Assembly (NCBI GenBank): GCA_030435675.1 | Contig: CM059621.1 | Location: 930,001-994,000 of the forward strand | Origin: Steinernema hermaphroditum | Lineage: Eukaryota; Nematoda; Chromadorea; Rhabditida; Steinernematidae | Length of the DNA: 64,000 bases | Direction of reading: 5' to 3' | Part shown: piece after piece, positions 35,101 through 44,366 of the stretch | Numbering within the stretch: position 1 is the first letter of the stretch | Layout of the letters: each line of letters begins with the position of its first letter | Position numbers and translations under genes: made by a program | Notes under the pieces: model-generated | What the model was told of the DNA's origin: nothing | Database searches by the model: none | The model's input: only the letters and a program-made list of their open reading frames with translations

Positions 35101-38100
35101 TACTGCATTATATCCCTTATGTTATCCCATCTACGCTCTAAGGATAAAACTCTATCTCATTTTCTGGCCGTTTCGATTATTTCATGACCACCTCTGATGT
35201 CATTTTTTTATATTATACTACAAGCCATGCTGCTTAGGTCCTCCTTTCATTCATCCGCAGCCTACGCGGCACGTTGGCCAATGCTAGATCTAATGACCTG
35301 AGTCCTCAAGGTCCTCAATGTGTTTTTCCCAAAATGCTATAGCCTAAGCCTTAGCCTAACCTTTTGGGAGTCTATGTTTCAAAAGTCCTTGCTCTTTTTA
35401 TACGACCTAATGTCCTACAAGTGCCATCGGAATGCATTTTAAAGACGGCCATTAAAAGTCCAACCCAAACCCCATCTTTTCTCAATATTTCTCCCGCCAA
35501 CGACTTCCCTCCAGACGACCGAGGCACTCAACTTCGTGCATTCCTAATCTCTCCCTGGGCGCCCATTGTCGGACTCGCGTCAATCGACACGAAATCTCTT
35601 AAGAGTCATTGACATATAAGACAAGTTCCCCCCGGCTCCTCTCTCCTCGTGCACCTCTACATAAGACGAAAAAACACATATGCTCAAGTTTTCTGTTTTC
35701 AGCTTACGGCGAGCGATGACTCCCGACCGGGATCACCGCGTGCGGACGGAGCAGTCGCTTCAGATATGGATTCTCGAAGCGAAAGGCATCCCGTCGAAGA
35801 GAAAGTACTTTTGCGAGATCTCGCTCGATCAGACACTTTCTGGAAGGACGTCGTCGAAGCATCGTCAGGAGATGTGCTTCTGGGGACAGTACTTCGAGTG
35901 GAGGTGAGTAAAATTTCGTATGGCTCAGGGGACCAAAAAGTACATAATGTCCCGACAGATCAAAAAAGATCTTGGATACCATGCTTACTCAGCAACACAT
36001 AAAATTTTGAGCCTCGCTGCTGAGATCTAAGGAACCAGTTCATTCAAAACACAGCTGATGAGCATGAACAACATCAACTAGTTGTGATGATTGTAATTGT
36101 AATATCCATCGCACTGGCTTCCAAAAACTTGATCCGAAAAGTTGGAAAACCTCAGCTATGACTAGATGCCTAACTTTTGGAAGTAGCTTCAAATTCAACC
36201 GTTCTCCTTCTTCGAATTTAACCATTCTCCTTCTTGTCAAACAGCCTCTTATGAGCATATGACTTGCCGATTTTGGTCTCGGCCCTTTTCACCTGCCCAC
36301 CATGCCCTTATTTGAATTACTGAAATCCACATTGTCCAGAGAAGCTATTAATCCTACTGTACTTCTTGCTCTCTGCTGAATGGAATTGATAGCCCTCAAC
36401 AGACAGAATTCGAAGTGATCAAGGACAGATATTCGAGTTCTAAGTTGCCAATCACCGCCTCTCTTTCGAAAAGCTTAGGGCTACCAGTTCATATAGAGAC
36501 GCTATAAAGAATACCTTAATTTTTCGAGAGAAAAGGCAAGGCCCTGATCAGTAGTGCTCTCTTTTCCTTTGTACTTGAATTGACCAACAAATCTAAGGAC
36601 CTGTAAGGGTCATCGTTTCAGCCCTTTATGATTTCTGTGCTGATCTCTAACCATTTAGCCCGATCGCCCCAACCAAAACCATCTGCATCAACCTCTATCG
36701 TGAAGTGGACCCGAAGAAGAAGAAAGAAAAGGACCGCTACTCCCTCATCGGCTTCGTGCAGATCCCTACGGCGCAGGTGAACGCGCGGCATCCCGTCGAG
36801 CGATGGTGAGTTCTAAATACTGGGCGGTTTACCCTCCATTTTACCTACGCCCAAAATTACCATAATCGCCGACGGCTGAGCACAAAATTGTTGTTCATTT
36901 TGAGTCGGCGCGAAGTGGAGGGGAAAAACGAGGATGCATACTAGGGTCTGAACCGGTTTGTCAACGGTAGCAGGACGACATATTTGATTTGATTATTACG
37001 CGCCGGAGATCCCGCGCGCGCGAGAGACATTTGGAATTCGCGCTTTGTTAGCGATCATTGGCCGCCGGCTCTAATTAGCGCGGTGGTGTGAAGGAAGTGA
37101 TGGACGGGTTTCTAATGAGGCGTCGCATTGTTTGCACGCGTGTGTTGCAGAAATGTCTCTCTTTTTCTTTTCTATTAGTGGTCACTTTTAGATATTTTGG
37201 GCATGCAATGGAACCTTTGGAAGTATCCAATTTTCAGCTCGATCCGAGGCGGAAGGTTCCCCTGTTAGATCAGTCAGATGATATCCAAGATTTTATCGTT
37301 TAGTCAGAAAATGAACCTCATGTAGAAGAAACCTTCTTCTTTATGCAATAAATAGCTTTCGAGCGGTGGGACCTGTAGAAGACCCACCTTCTCGGACTGC
37401 TATAACCCTAACCGTATTAAAACTTCAGATGAAGCATAAGCTGGTTAGATTAAAGTCCCGAATTCTGACGAAAAAGTGTTGGTACTTTAGGGTCATTGCC
37501 TCCTACTGATGAATTCCCAAAATGTGAATGTTATCCCCAAATTCGTTGTGCTCTGAGGTAAAGCATGAACATAGCATCAACAGAAAGTTAATGGTGAACA
37601 GGATTGGAGCTGTTTTAGACCCAATTAGGTACATGTAACAGTTAAAAGTGGATAAAAAGGTATCCCCCTTACCATTCAACCTCATTGTCTTCGATTCCGT
37701 CATTGCTATTATGAAGCTGCTTGGACCCCTTATTATGCCGATTCATATAACTTTCTGGGCAGTGATTGCAACGTCAATTATGGCATTGTTGTTGTCTTTC
37801 GAAAGGAAACTATAAAAGCCACCCGAAGAGGTCGGATTAAGCAAACAAGTTCTGCGATTATGTAAACTGCAGTGACTTAGAATCGAGGTGCAGTTCTTAG
37901 GAGTCAACAGGTTTAGGTGCAAGATTCATATTTTACATGCTTATGGCCCTCTTTTTGCTTGCTGTTGGATCAGCAATTGTGTTAGAAATCCCCCAATGAT
38001 GCAATTTTGTGATCCTAGGAACCAGTCCAGCTGGTCAACATCAACTAGTTATGACGATTGTTGCTCTCTTTTTTTGGACCAACGTATTGTCCATTGATAA

Positions 38101-41100
38101 ATTTAACCTTGAGCTATGATTAGGTCTGTCAGCTGATGCCCATAAGTATTCTCACATTGAACCATTCCTCCTCTTGTCCCTTTAATTCTGATTGACAGCC
38201 ACCTCACTATCTTCGCGCCGCATCAAACTCTCTCAAATAGCGGCTGCGAAACCTCGCCGGGGAAGGGACCGTCGCGATGACCCTTTGTTCAATGAATAGT
38301 TGATCCTCCGGCGTAGGCCGTCTGGCGCCAATTGAGAAGAGGTTCGCGGAAGAGGCGCAGGTGCTGACGGAGGCCGCGGCGATGATCGATCGCCGTGAAT
38401 GGGAGCGCGCGAGAGGGAGAACGGTTCTGCCTCGGAGGCGAAAACGAAACGACATTGCGTCGCCGCGCACAGTGCTTAATACGGTTAATCGTACTGTCGC
38501 TGACGCAAGTTGCGTTGAATTCGTTTTGGAATGTTTTGAAGCGTAAAAGTGCGCGAAGATTAGGGCTTCTTTTGGGCGCAAAAAGTGGAACCAAAGGGTA
38601 TTTTATGGTGTCGGATTAGGGAGTTTTTGTAATCCCAGACACCCTTTGACCATACAGACAACAGCATTAAGTTTAAGGTCGGGGATTAAGCGCTTTAGCT
38701 AAGAATAACAACTTTCATCATTTTGATGTGGATTATAAGTTCGATTTCTACTTGTTTCGATGGACACTGAATTTGGCAACCTATCGAATGAATGGCCGCT
38801 GATTTTCGGATATTTCAGTAGGGGTACTTTGTGCTTGAGGCGTATAGAAAAGCAATGAATTCTGGATAATTTTTAGATATATGAATAGCAACATGGTCCG
38901 GCTAGTCCAATTTCATCTTTTTATTACGGCCACAGTTGGGAACCAGGTTATCACTCATTACGAGTAGTTGATTAGCTTATTTAATTGCTTAGATTGACAT
39001 TACCAGGACCGGAGTATAGCAGTCATTAAAGTTGAAAAAAAAGACAAAAAAAAAGCACAAACAAACATATTTCCGTTGCTATTCATCCTCCTCGTTTTCC
39101 CATCTCCCTCCACCCACTCAACGACCCATCAGCCTCCTTTATGACTGCACCCCACCGCTACCCATACCCTCCCTTCTTCCCGCACCGCGCCTAATTATCT
39201 ATTCACTGACCCGTCATATTTGTTTTCGTAGCGCTCCTTTTTCGCGCCTCGCGCCGCCAAACTTTCTTCTTTTTGTCACCAGATCTGCGAAGGTCGCCGT
39301 GAATGGAAACCTGCTGGCCCAGGCCATCTCCGCGGCCCATGTCGCTGGAGATTCCGTCGTTGATGAACTCGGCCGCCTGTCGTACGGTGTCGTTGTCGAA
39401 GCTGGACAAAGAGGAAGGGTGCCTGTGGGAGCCGATCGCCGCAGGACCCACTGGGGAGCGGAAACGTTTCTTCTTGCTACAGAATGAGAAAAATTTCCTC
39501 AAGATTAGAACTCTTTTTGGGCTTTACTGTCGGTACTGACTTTATCCTTAACTTAAAAATACACAACTTTTGCAATTGACATTGTAGTGACACTTCGGTT
39601 TTAGGTATACGGTAACGTCGTCGACCGATGTCTCCAGTAACAGGCTATCCTCAGCCATTGGAGGCTCGAAATCAAGCCAAGAGCAGCCGTCGATCCGAGT
39701 CAAGGCCCGCTATCAGACTGTCCAGGTGCTGCCTATGGTGGCCTACGACGACCTAGTCCGATTCGTCCACGCCAACTACCTCCCCATGTGCCGGACGCTG
39801 GAACCAGTCCTGGGCGTCAAGGCCAAGGAGGACATCGCCACGAGTCTTGTGCGCATCTTGCACAAACCGCGACTTGTGAAGGATTTCCTGTGCGATCTGG
39901 TCATGTCGGAAGTGGACGAACTTGGTAAGTGTTGAAATTTCATGTGGATCGTATAGACACGGGGATTCCGTCCTGGTCTTTCTGGATCGTCCCTATTGAG
40001 ATGTCCATAGGGCAGGCTAAAGGGGTGGGGGAGGGGTGAATGGGGATAAGGTGGGATTTTATCAAGTAGGCCTCACTCTGTAATAATCCATTATTTTCAG
40101 ACAACGAACATCTGATGTTTCGCGGCAACTCGCTCGCCACCAAAGCCATGGAAGCCTACATGAAGCTGGTCGGCGACGAGTACCTTCAAAACACGCTGAG
40201 CGCCTTCGTGCGCATGGTGCTGCAAAGCGACGAGCCCTGCGAAGTGGACCCAACCAAACTGGGATCCTCCAGCAACGCCACACTCGAGCGGAACCGACAC
40301 CACTTGACCGCTCTCGTGGAGGGTGCCTGGAGACGGATACATGCATCGAAGAGCAGCTTCCCTCCTGAGCTGGGCGAGGTGTTCGAAAGGTTGAGGAACC
40401 GCTTAGTCCAGAGTGGACGCCCAGAACTGGCCGACAACCTCATTTCTTCGTCGATCTTCTTGAGGTTCCTCTGTGCGGCTATCATGAACCCCAGTCTGTT
40501 CAACCTGGTCGACGAGTACCCAAGCGAGGCGGCCACAAGGAAGCTGACCCTCATCGCCAAGACCCTCCAGACGTTGGCGAACTTCACCGCTTTCGGCGGC
40601 AAGGAGCACTACATGGAGTTCATGAACAATTTCGTAAATAACGAGTGGCAGAAGATGGCCGGCTTCTTGAAGGAGATCTCTCGGTCGTCTACCGTACCCG
40701 CCGGCTATTCGAACCAGGTCTTCGAAACGATCGACATGGGCAAGGAGCTGTCTCTCCTCCACTCATACCTTGTGGAAGTGTGGGATAGTCAAGTCCATGA
40801 GAAAGCATCGAAGAAGGACGAAGACCTCGAGCTTCTGAAGGGCATCCTCCAGGACCTCACCAGCAAGAAGGAAAGGCCCGAAACTGTCTATCTCCGGCAG
40901 CACATGTCCAACAGCCCTCACAGTGACTACGAGAATGGCCCCAAGTACCGCATGTCGAGAAGCATCCCGGCGACTTCGCTCAACACCGCCGATGACTACG
41001 TCACGAATCACGCTCTCCTCGCGGACAACATGGCAATGGCCAAGGCAGGCCTATCCGTCCAGCAGCATAGAAATCTCCATAGAGGAAGGCACAGCAACTA

Positions 41101-42018
41101 CTACGGATCGTCTGAATACTTGACCCGGTCGCCTCAGACCTACCTCAGAAGAGAGTACCCGATTTACGACGAAGTCGCCCCAGCGAAGAACTCAAATTCA
41201 CTCTCTTCTTGTTCGAACACTTCCACGGATCCGGCCGACGACGATGACTCCGATTCGGAGCCGACCCATCTACGGCCTCCGCGCAAGAACAACCGAAGAA
41301 GGCCTCCCCTCTCCGCGCTGAAGGACACTCCACCGCAGAGGGTCATCGCGTCGGGAGCGCTTGTGGCAGCGCCATCTTCCGGCTATCAGAGCCAGAACCA
41401 CAGCAGCAGTTCTACGTCAAGTAGTCCAGTGGAGAGCAGTGAGCCGAGATCAGCGCTGGCGATACATAATCCGATGTATGCGAATACGTCGACGCCGTCG
41501 ACTTCAGTCGGTTTGCTGACCGTTGGAGCGAGGCCCTGCTATGTGGATATAGGAACGGACAGCTGCTCTACTTCGGAATGCTCCATGAGCAACAAGAGTT
41601 CACTACCAAGGTAAGCTGAAGGGATATGAACCACAATTAAATGACCCGAATCTTATCCTTTAATGTTCAGCTTGCGCCCTAAGAGGCTGTGTGTAATAGA
41701 CCCCATTCTTACTGTACCCTCAAAAAGCAAGCCAAATCAGCACTAAACATGCCCCATTTCAGAACGAATCCCGGCTGGTCAGCGACATCTCGCCCTCTTC
41801 CGGCCACCCCCAAAGCCATCGTGCAACCCACCCTCGTCGACGTCACCCCTCCCGTCAACGAAGACAAACTGATCATCGAGAAGCAACGTCGCCAAATCCT
41901 GGAACTCCAACGCGAGAACCAAGAACTGCGGCGCTTGTGCAAGAGCAATCCAGCGATCACGCGCTCCGAATCCCACAAGATGATCTCCCAACTCGCGGTC
42001 AAAGGCTCCACCTGCTAG
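17127..42018 (+). CDS. gap-2: SynGAP/RASAL2-type Ras GTPase-activating protein (gap-2), 11 exons
   Basis: Stimulates GTP hydrolysis by Ras-family GTPases at membranes. Exons: 17127-17259, 18152-18300, 19930-19983, 20027-20124, 29429-29604, 30010-30133, 35703-35903, 36659-36805, 39605-39924, 40101-41610, 41763-42018. They total 3168 nt with every junction in phase, giving 1055 aa. In order: Ser-rich N terminus; a basic LKRTKS motif (about 130); [11 protein letters not shown] and the end of a PH domain ending RWMENLRRAM (about 185-250); C2 domain (about 260-375); RasGAP domain (about 400-690) with arginine finger R475 in FRGNSLATK and FLRFLC at 587-592; Ser/Pro-rich tail; C-terminal coiled coil. 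The block order matches vertebrate SYNGAP1/RASAL2/DAB2IP and C. elegans GAP-2. Oddity: Ala replaces the usual Pro after FLRFLC. The start is the first ATG of the exon; upstream alternative starts are likely. Confidence 0.93.
18539..19599 (+). repeat. Tandem duplication of about 0.5 kb in gap-2 intron 2
   Basis: Two diverged direct copies, about 18539-19019 and 19088-19599, share long blocks, for example CTCACTTTGGGGGCTATAGG, GACCGCTTCGAACATGAGCC-like text, and CCAATTTTTGGCTAAACGTC near the end of each. They are separated by three imperfect copies of AGAAGCTGATTGT (19031-19080), which mark the junction. The copies are non-coding. Confidence 0.75.
20577..20650 (+). repeat. tRNA-like sequence followed by a T run
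   Basis: An A-box-like stretch (TGGCTTAGTCGGTAAAGAGC) is followed by a B-box-like CTGGTTCGCATCC and then TTTTTT, the usual RNA polymerase III stop. The stems do not pair well enough for a working tRNA, so I read it as a tRNA-derived pseudogene or SINE. Confidence 0.4.
21315..21368 (+). repeat. tRNA-like fragment beside the mariner element
   Basis: GGTTGCGGGTTCGACGCC resembles a B box with part of a T-stem and is followed within about 20 bp by a short T run. No good A box is visible. On the minus strand it gives the familiar spurious peptide [10 protein letters not shown]. It lies about 100 bp left of the mariner insertion. Confidence 0.3.
21470..22768 (+). mobile_element. maT-like (DD37D) Tc1/mariner transposon
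   Basis: A complete element of 1299 bp. Its ends are perfect 27-bp inverted repeats beginning CAGGGTTATCGGAAAGTTCT, and it is flanked by TA on both sides (21468-21469 and 22769-22770). It carries one transposase frame (21629-22645). The perfect ends and long, almost intact frame point to recent arrival. It lies in the sense orientation inside gap-2 intron 4 and should not disturb splicing of the host gene. Confidence 0.93.
21629..22645 (+). pseudogene. maT-like mariner transposase, one in-frame TGA
   Basis: The frame from ATG 21629 to 22645 spans 338 residue positions, a normal length for the family, and is interrupted once by TGA at 21788 (codon 54). N-terminal helix-turn-helix: [20 protein letters not shown]. 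The stop falls in the GRPR-like linker between the two DNA-binding halves (DRPRS-stop-RKKT). The catalytic domain is intact: first Asp in VVFSDEKIF, second in [10 protein letters not shown], third in [13 protein letters not shown], with 37 residues between the second and third. That DD37D spacing is the hallmark of maT elements and differs from DD34D mariner and DD34E Tc1. As written the protein is truncated, though an internal start at the Met of codon 71 leaves a 268-aa catalytic portion. Confidence 0.9.
25281..25640 (+). repeat. Tandem duplication, unit about 178 bp
   Basis: Two diverged direct copies begin with CACTGGAACCTCAAA (about 25283 and 25461) and share ACATTTCGAGTTCTTTG-like and TTTCCTACAAA blocks in the same order. 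Non-coding, inside gap-2 intron 4. Confidence 0.7.
26300..26400 (-). other. Exon-like open stretch of doubtful status, minus strand
   Basis: The minus strand reads [20 protein letters not shown], then [14 protein letters not shown] and a TAG stop near 26300, with strongly C-ending codons. That composition looks like a terminal coding exon. However, the only nearby acceptor (CTCACGAG) is poor, no AATAAA follows, and the plus strand is also open. I do not recognise a family. Confidence 0.2.
28690..29220 (+). repeat. Diverged tandem duplication, unit about 287 bp
   Basis: Two copies (about 28690-28930 and 28975-29220) share GGACTATCCA, TATAATTG..ATT.TGCTATA, TTTTTTCAATG.TG and ATCAAGCTACGGTTAC-type blocks in order, with many substitutions and small gaps. 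Non-coding, just before gap-2 exon 5. Confidence 0.55.
29429..30133 (+). CDS. gap-2: gap-2 exons 5-6: SRSHESLL motif and C-terminal part of the PH domain
   Basis: Exon 5 (29429-29604) follows TGTTTAG and ends CTAG before GTAAGT. It encodes the conserved [20 protein letters not shown]. Exon 6 (30010-30133) encodes [20 protein letters not shown] and the stretch [16 protein letters not shown]. These align with the vertebrate RASAL2/SynGAP segment RSHESLL...VHSSILG.DYCFEV...AERDKWMENLRRAV, the terminal part of a split PH domain. The final AA of exon 6 plus the first C of exon 7 makes Asn, restoring the WMENLRRAM motif and confirming the junction. Confidence 0.9.
30408..30735 (+). other. Open stretch with possible donor, status unknown
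   Basis: ATG 30408 opens about 109 codons ([15 protein letters not shown]...) to a plausible donor CCAAG|GTGAGA. It could be an alternative first exon, but its phase (1) does not fit the next gap-2 exon at 35703, which needs phase 2. I recognise no family. Regulatory DNA is equally likely. Confidence 0.2.
33744..33929. mobile_element. Small TA-flanked MITE (Tc1/mariner type), copy 2
   Basis: About 186 bp. The left end is TA|TAGGGTGTTCTAAAAAGGC; the right end, reversed, is TA|TAGGGTGGCTAAACAGGGG. The interior contains GAGACCGGTCGGGAAAC and the near reverse complement GTCTCACCGGTCC, which match parts of copy 1 at 604-783. It is non-coding and inside gap-2 intron 6. Confidence 0.65.
35703..36805 (+). 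CDS. gap-2: gap-2 exons 7-8: C2 domain
   Basis: Exon 7 (35703-35903) and exon 8 (36659-36805), both entered and left in phase 2, encode a C2 domain. Strands read [20 protein letters not shown], then [45 protein letters not shown] and [16 protein letters not shown]. The match to RASAL2 (LKLWIIEAKDLPAKKKYLCE; VHLYRETDKKKKKER..YLGLVSLP) is residue-for-residue in many places. The calcium-binding Asp cluster of classical C2 domains is not evident, as is usual in this family. The KKKKEKDR loop may contact acidic phospholipid. In mammals this domain also assists the GAP domain in acting on Rap1; whether that holds here is inference. Confidence 0.92.
36040..38175 (+). repeat. Pair of dispersed repeat copies flanking gap-2 exon 8
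   Basis: Sequence at about 36025-36245 recurs in diverged form at about 38015-38175. Both contain GGAACCAGT near the start, ACATCAACTAGTT, ATGA.GATTGT and CAGCTATGA/GAGCTATGA, and end with CATTCTCCT-like pyrimidine-rich text and CTTGTC. They are non-coding and in the same orientation. The coordinates bracket the two copies and include unrelated sequence between them. Confidence 0.5.
39311..39450 (-). other. Exon-like stretch on the minus strand inside gap-2 intron 8
   Basis: Between an acceptor (CTCCCCAG) and a donor (CAGCAG|GTTTCC) on the minus strand lie 140 nt, open with consistent phase. They read [20 protein letters not shown], then [19 protein letters not shown] and a Gly-rich end, with strongly C-ending codons. 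The plus strand is also open in two frames, and one of them (ATG 39303, [16 protein letters not shown]...) could reach a weak donor at 39419 in phase 2, which would fit gap-2 exon 9. The stretch may therefore be an antisense nested gene's exon, an alternative gap-2 start, or a conserved regulatory island. Confidence 0.25.
39605..41610 (+). CDS. gap-2: gap-2 exons 9-10: RasGAP catalytic domain and Ser/Pro-rich tail
   Basis: Exon 9 (39605-39924) carries the start of the GAP domain ([20 protein letters not shown] ... [16 protein letters not shown]). Exon 10 (40101-41610) carries the catalytic core: [19 protein letters not shown] with arginine finger R475, CEVDPTKL, then [20 protein letters not shown] and [15 protein letters not shown]. 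After the GAP domain (end about residue 690) comes a 280-residue tail with [12 protein letters not shown], acidic and Ser-rich segments ([12 protein letters not shown]), a basic Pro-rich stretch ([16 protein letters not shown]) and many Ser/Thr. This probably carries phosphorylation and SH3/adaptor sites. The invariant Pro after FLRFLC is Ala (GCG at 40475-40477). Confidence 0.95.
41763..42018 (+). CDS. gap-2: gap-2 last exon: coiled coil and C terminus
   Basis: Encodes a Pro-rich link, then a strongly charged helix ([28 protein letters not shown]) with leucine/isoleucine heptads typical of the C-terminal coiled coil of SynGAP-family proteins, used for oligomerisation. The protein ends ...AVKGSTC followed by TAG. 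A Ser at -2 is reminiscent of class I PDZ ligands, but the terminal Cys is unusual. The 3' UTR runs to an AATAAA at 42369. Confidence 0.9.
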
Positions 42019-42368
42019 ACTCGCACCGTAGACTCTCTTTTCTAGTGCCTCAAGAAGCTCTTCCTGAAGAGCGTTCCCCACACCCATATTCCCAATTCCC
42101 ACTCACCATCCCTGTTCCCTCTTCCGTCTGTGATATACCCTCCTACTCCTCAGATTCAGTGGTAATTTATTATTGCGCGCATAATACATCTTATTGCTTG
42201 TGCATCATGATCAAACCAGTCATCCCCAATTGAACTTTTCGCTATTGTATATAGAGACCTCCTTCCTACCTTATGCGTATCATATGTCGTCTATGCTCTT
42301 ACTTTATTGTTCTCTCTTAGGAAATGTGCAAATGCTTTATCATACCGAAAATCAATTCAGTTAACTAA

Positions 42369-42374
42369 AATAAA
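42369..42374 (+). terminator. Poly(A) signal of gap-2
   Basis: AATAAA, 351 bp after the stop codon, followed by AT-rich sequence. It is the first canonical signal downstream of the last exon. Confidence 0.6.
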
Positions 42375-42399
42375 TATATTATATATTGCTCCATCTTCG

Positions 42400-43080
42400 A
42401 GTCTTAGGGTTCCGAAAACAGAATGGCGGATGAGGACTAAATAGGGAAGGAAAACAGCCAGGAAGTGCATTTCGATAATAGATGAAAACATAATGCGGCC
42501 TGCCCAGAATAGTCAATCCGTAACACAGTTACTATGAGTTGGTAAACAAATCCATAAAGCAAGCATTATGTAACCAGAGATGGGCAACGGCTGAACCGTA
42601 TATCCGTAGCATCTCTTCAACGGGTTGAGCCGTTGAACCTCTAGCCGATCGTTCGTGGTTCTGGGCGTAACCCAATGAGGCTTGGTGCTTGGGCTGGTTT
42701 AAAATATTATATCATGATGGGCTTATGGCAGAGCTGGTTTCAACGGATTTGCACTAAGGGGCTAAAGGCCTAGTAGCCCAAGATTGGTCGCCTAGAATCG
42801 TTTTTATAGCACTTAAATTTGCAGGATACCTATGAGCATTGCTCATGATGAGGCTTGACTTTTACACGTTAATATTGTCAATTTATCGATAGTACATATA
42901 CCTTTATTATCTGGTTATTATATAGGCTAGTTATCTATCAAAAGGATGTCAAACCCGCGATTCATGGTCCCGCCGAGAAACTGGAAATATCTCACATTCC
43001 TCTCGTTGCATTACATCCGAGATATTTTGCGTTTTTCCGTAGTGACTCTTAGTTTTCATTTCTTGGTCATACGATCTCAG
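42400..43080. other. Intergenic between gap-2 and the F-box-like gene
   Basis: About 0.7 kb. Contains an imperfect inverted pair (CAACGGCTGAACC near 42587 and GGTTGAGCCGTTGAACC near 42622) and AT-rich DNA. No promoter element is identified. An acceptor-like GATCTCAG ends one base before the next gene's ATG. Confidence 0.5.
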
Positions 43081-43081
43081 G

Positions 43082-44015
43082 ATGGACCAGCTACCCTACT
43101 GCTTCTACTCTGATCTCGCCCACACTCTGTCAGTGGAGACTCTTCGTTCATTCAGTGGTCTGTCACTGCCGATAATGGATCGCTTCCATGATGTGCACAA
43201 GAAGAAGCGTCAAGATTGGGCATGCTACCCCAACTACTCAACCAATCAAAACGCCTTTTCTTGCATTTTTGCGCGTAAGTAACTTGTCTTTTTTAAAGTA
43301 AACTCTGTCATTCATTATCATATTCGACAATTAATGGATTACATTTCTAACCACCTTCATTGCAGATGGGCTGGAAGATTTCGTGCCTCTTCGCGATCTT
43401 CTACGGCACTCCGATCTCGACTACATCCGCTTCCACATAGTCTCATTCGAAAAGTTGCCAATCCCTCAAAATGAGTCTCATCTTATTGTTGAAGACCGAG
43501 ACCTTGAAAGGCTTTTCAAGTTCGTCGCTTCGCACATGCATCCACGTCCGGAAGAGTTCTTTTTCAAGAACATGATTCCAGGGTTTCTCCCTTTCATGAA
43601 CCTCCTTTCCACGTTCCCATTCGAATGTGTCACTCTTCGCTATTTTCCAAAAACTTCATGTCCCGAATTCCTTAAAAGACAGCTCACTCCGAGACTACAA
43701 AAACTGGAACTATTCGGAAATTGGCCTTCTTCGATCAACGCTGAAATTGACCAGTTCTTTGCTGACTCCTGGTCAAATACAGCTTCTGACTTTAGTTTTC
43801 CTAGTTTGGCGATTGACAAGACCGCCATTATCTTATCTCTGGACACAGTCAAGCTTTTGCTTTTGAATTTGAGGAAGCAAGCAATCACCGTTGCTGCAAA
43901 AGTTGGCACTTCCTTTGAAGAAATGTTTACTCTTCTTGGATTCAAAGGAGATAATACGGTACGTGTTGCAAGCAAATTCATAAGAAATACCCATCATGTG
44001 CTCATCAATTTGTGA
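43082..44015 (+). CDS. F-box-like nematode protein, two exons
   Basis: Exons 43082-43274 and 43366-44015 join in phase (C|AT, His) to give 280 aa. The N terminus MDQLPYCFYSDLAHTLSVET, followed by LRSFSGLSLPIMDRFHDVH, has the layout of the divergent F-box-like start found in large expanded nematode families. The remainder is Leu/Phe-rich and weakly periodic (FECVTLRYFPKTSCPEFL; LQKLELFGNWPSS), as in their substrate-recognition halves. If it is a true F-box protein, it would link a target to an SCF ubiquitin ligase. This family assignment is from pattern memory and uncertain. The gene model is supported by an acceptor directly before the ATG (GATCTCAG|G ATG), a good donor (GTAAGT), the acceptor CATTGCAG and an AATAAA at 44075. 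Confidence 0.8.
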
Positions 44016-44074
44016 CCTTTTCCTTGTGCTATAAAAATTATAAAGTGATGTAATTATTGTGATAAAGTGAATGT

Positions 44075-44080
44075 AATAAA
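44075..44080 (+). terminator. Poly(A) signal of the F-box-like gene
   Basis: AATAAA 60 bp after the stop, at the usual nematode spacing. Confidence 0.7.
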
Positions 44081-44278
44081 GCGTGTTATGTTCATACGGA
44101 AACTGAAAGTTAATGCCGCCTAAAAGCGGTCTGTTCCGCCCGAAACGGAACGCGCAAATATGGCCGAAATGTGGCGGACTGGATAGAGTTCATCACACGC
44201 AAAATGTGTATCATAGAGTAGAACAATTATTACGGTTGTTGTTGTTATATGTACAAAGTGCGAGAGTGGAATGTTGTG

Positions 44279-44350
44279 TCCGATGTGGTCTAGTGGTTAG
44301 GATTTGCGGCTCTCACCCGCAAGGCCCGGGTTCGATTCCCGGCATCGGAA
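44279..44350 (+). tRNA. tRNA-Glu-CTC: tRNA-Glu (CTC)
   Basis: A complete 72-nt cloverleaf. Acceptor stem TCCGATG/CATCGGA with discriminator A, D arm GTCTAGTGGTTAGGAT, anticodon stem TGCGG/CCGCA around loop CTCTCAC (anticodon CTC), and T arm CCGGGTTCGATTCCCGG. The A box (TGGTCTAGTGG) and B box (GGTTCGATTCC) are canonical. A T5 run starting at 44355 is a typical RNA polymerase III terminator. The sequence is close to eukaryotic tRNA-Glu in general. This is the only intact tRNA in the window, in contrast to the many degenerate tRNA-like repeats. Confidence 0.97.
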
Positions 44351-44354
44351 GAAA

Positions 44355-44366
44355 TTTTTGTTTTTG
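44355..44366 (+). terminator. Pol III terminator of tRNA-Glu
   Basis: Two T5 runs (TTTTTGTTTTT) begin 5 bp after the tRNA. Confidence 0.7.

Larger units (their letters stand above)
30134..35702 (+). other. gap-2 intron 6 (5.6 kb)
   Basis: Holds a GC-rich open stretch at 30408-30735 that ends in a possible donor, further GC-rich islands near 31.43-31.75, 32.75-33.2 and 34.1-34.65 kb, and the second TA-flanked MITE (33744-33929). The minus-strand 164-codon frame at 32596-33090 lies in an island that is open on both strands and contains ATTGT repeats; I do not call it a gene. Confidence 0.6.

Noticed and set aside
38207..38619. Several overlapping frames up to 124 codons
   Set aside because: Open on both strands in a GC-rich island, with no start, splice or poly(A) context to favour any.
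40186..41346. Long minus-strand frames over gap-2 exon 10
   Set aside because: Antisense shadows of the RasGAP exon, whose plus-strand frame has clear homology.
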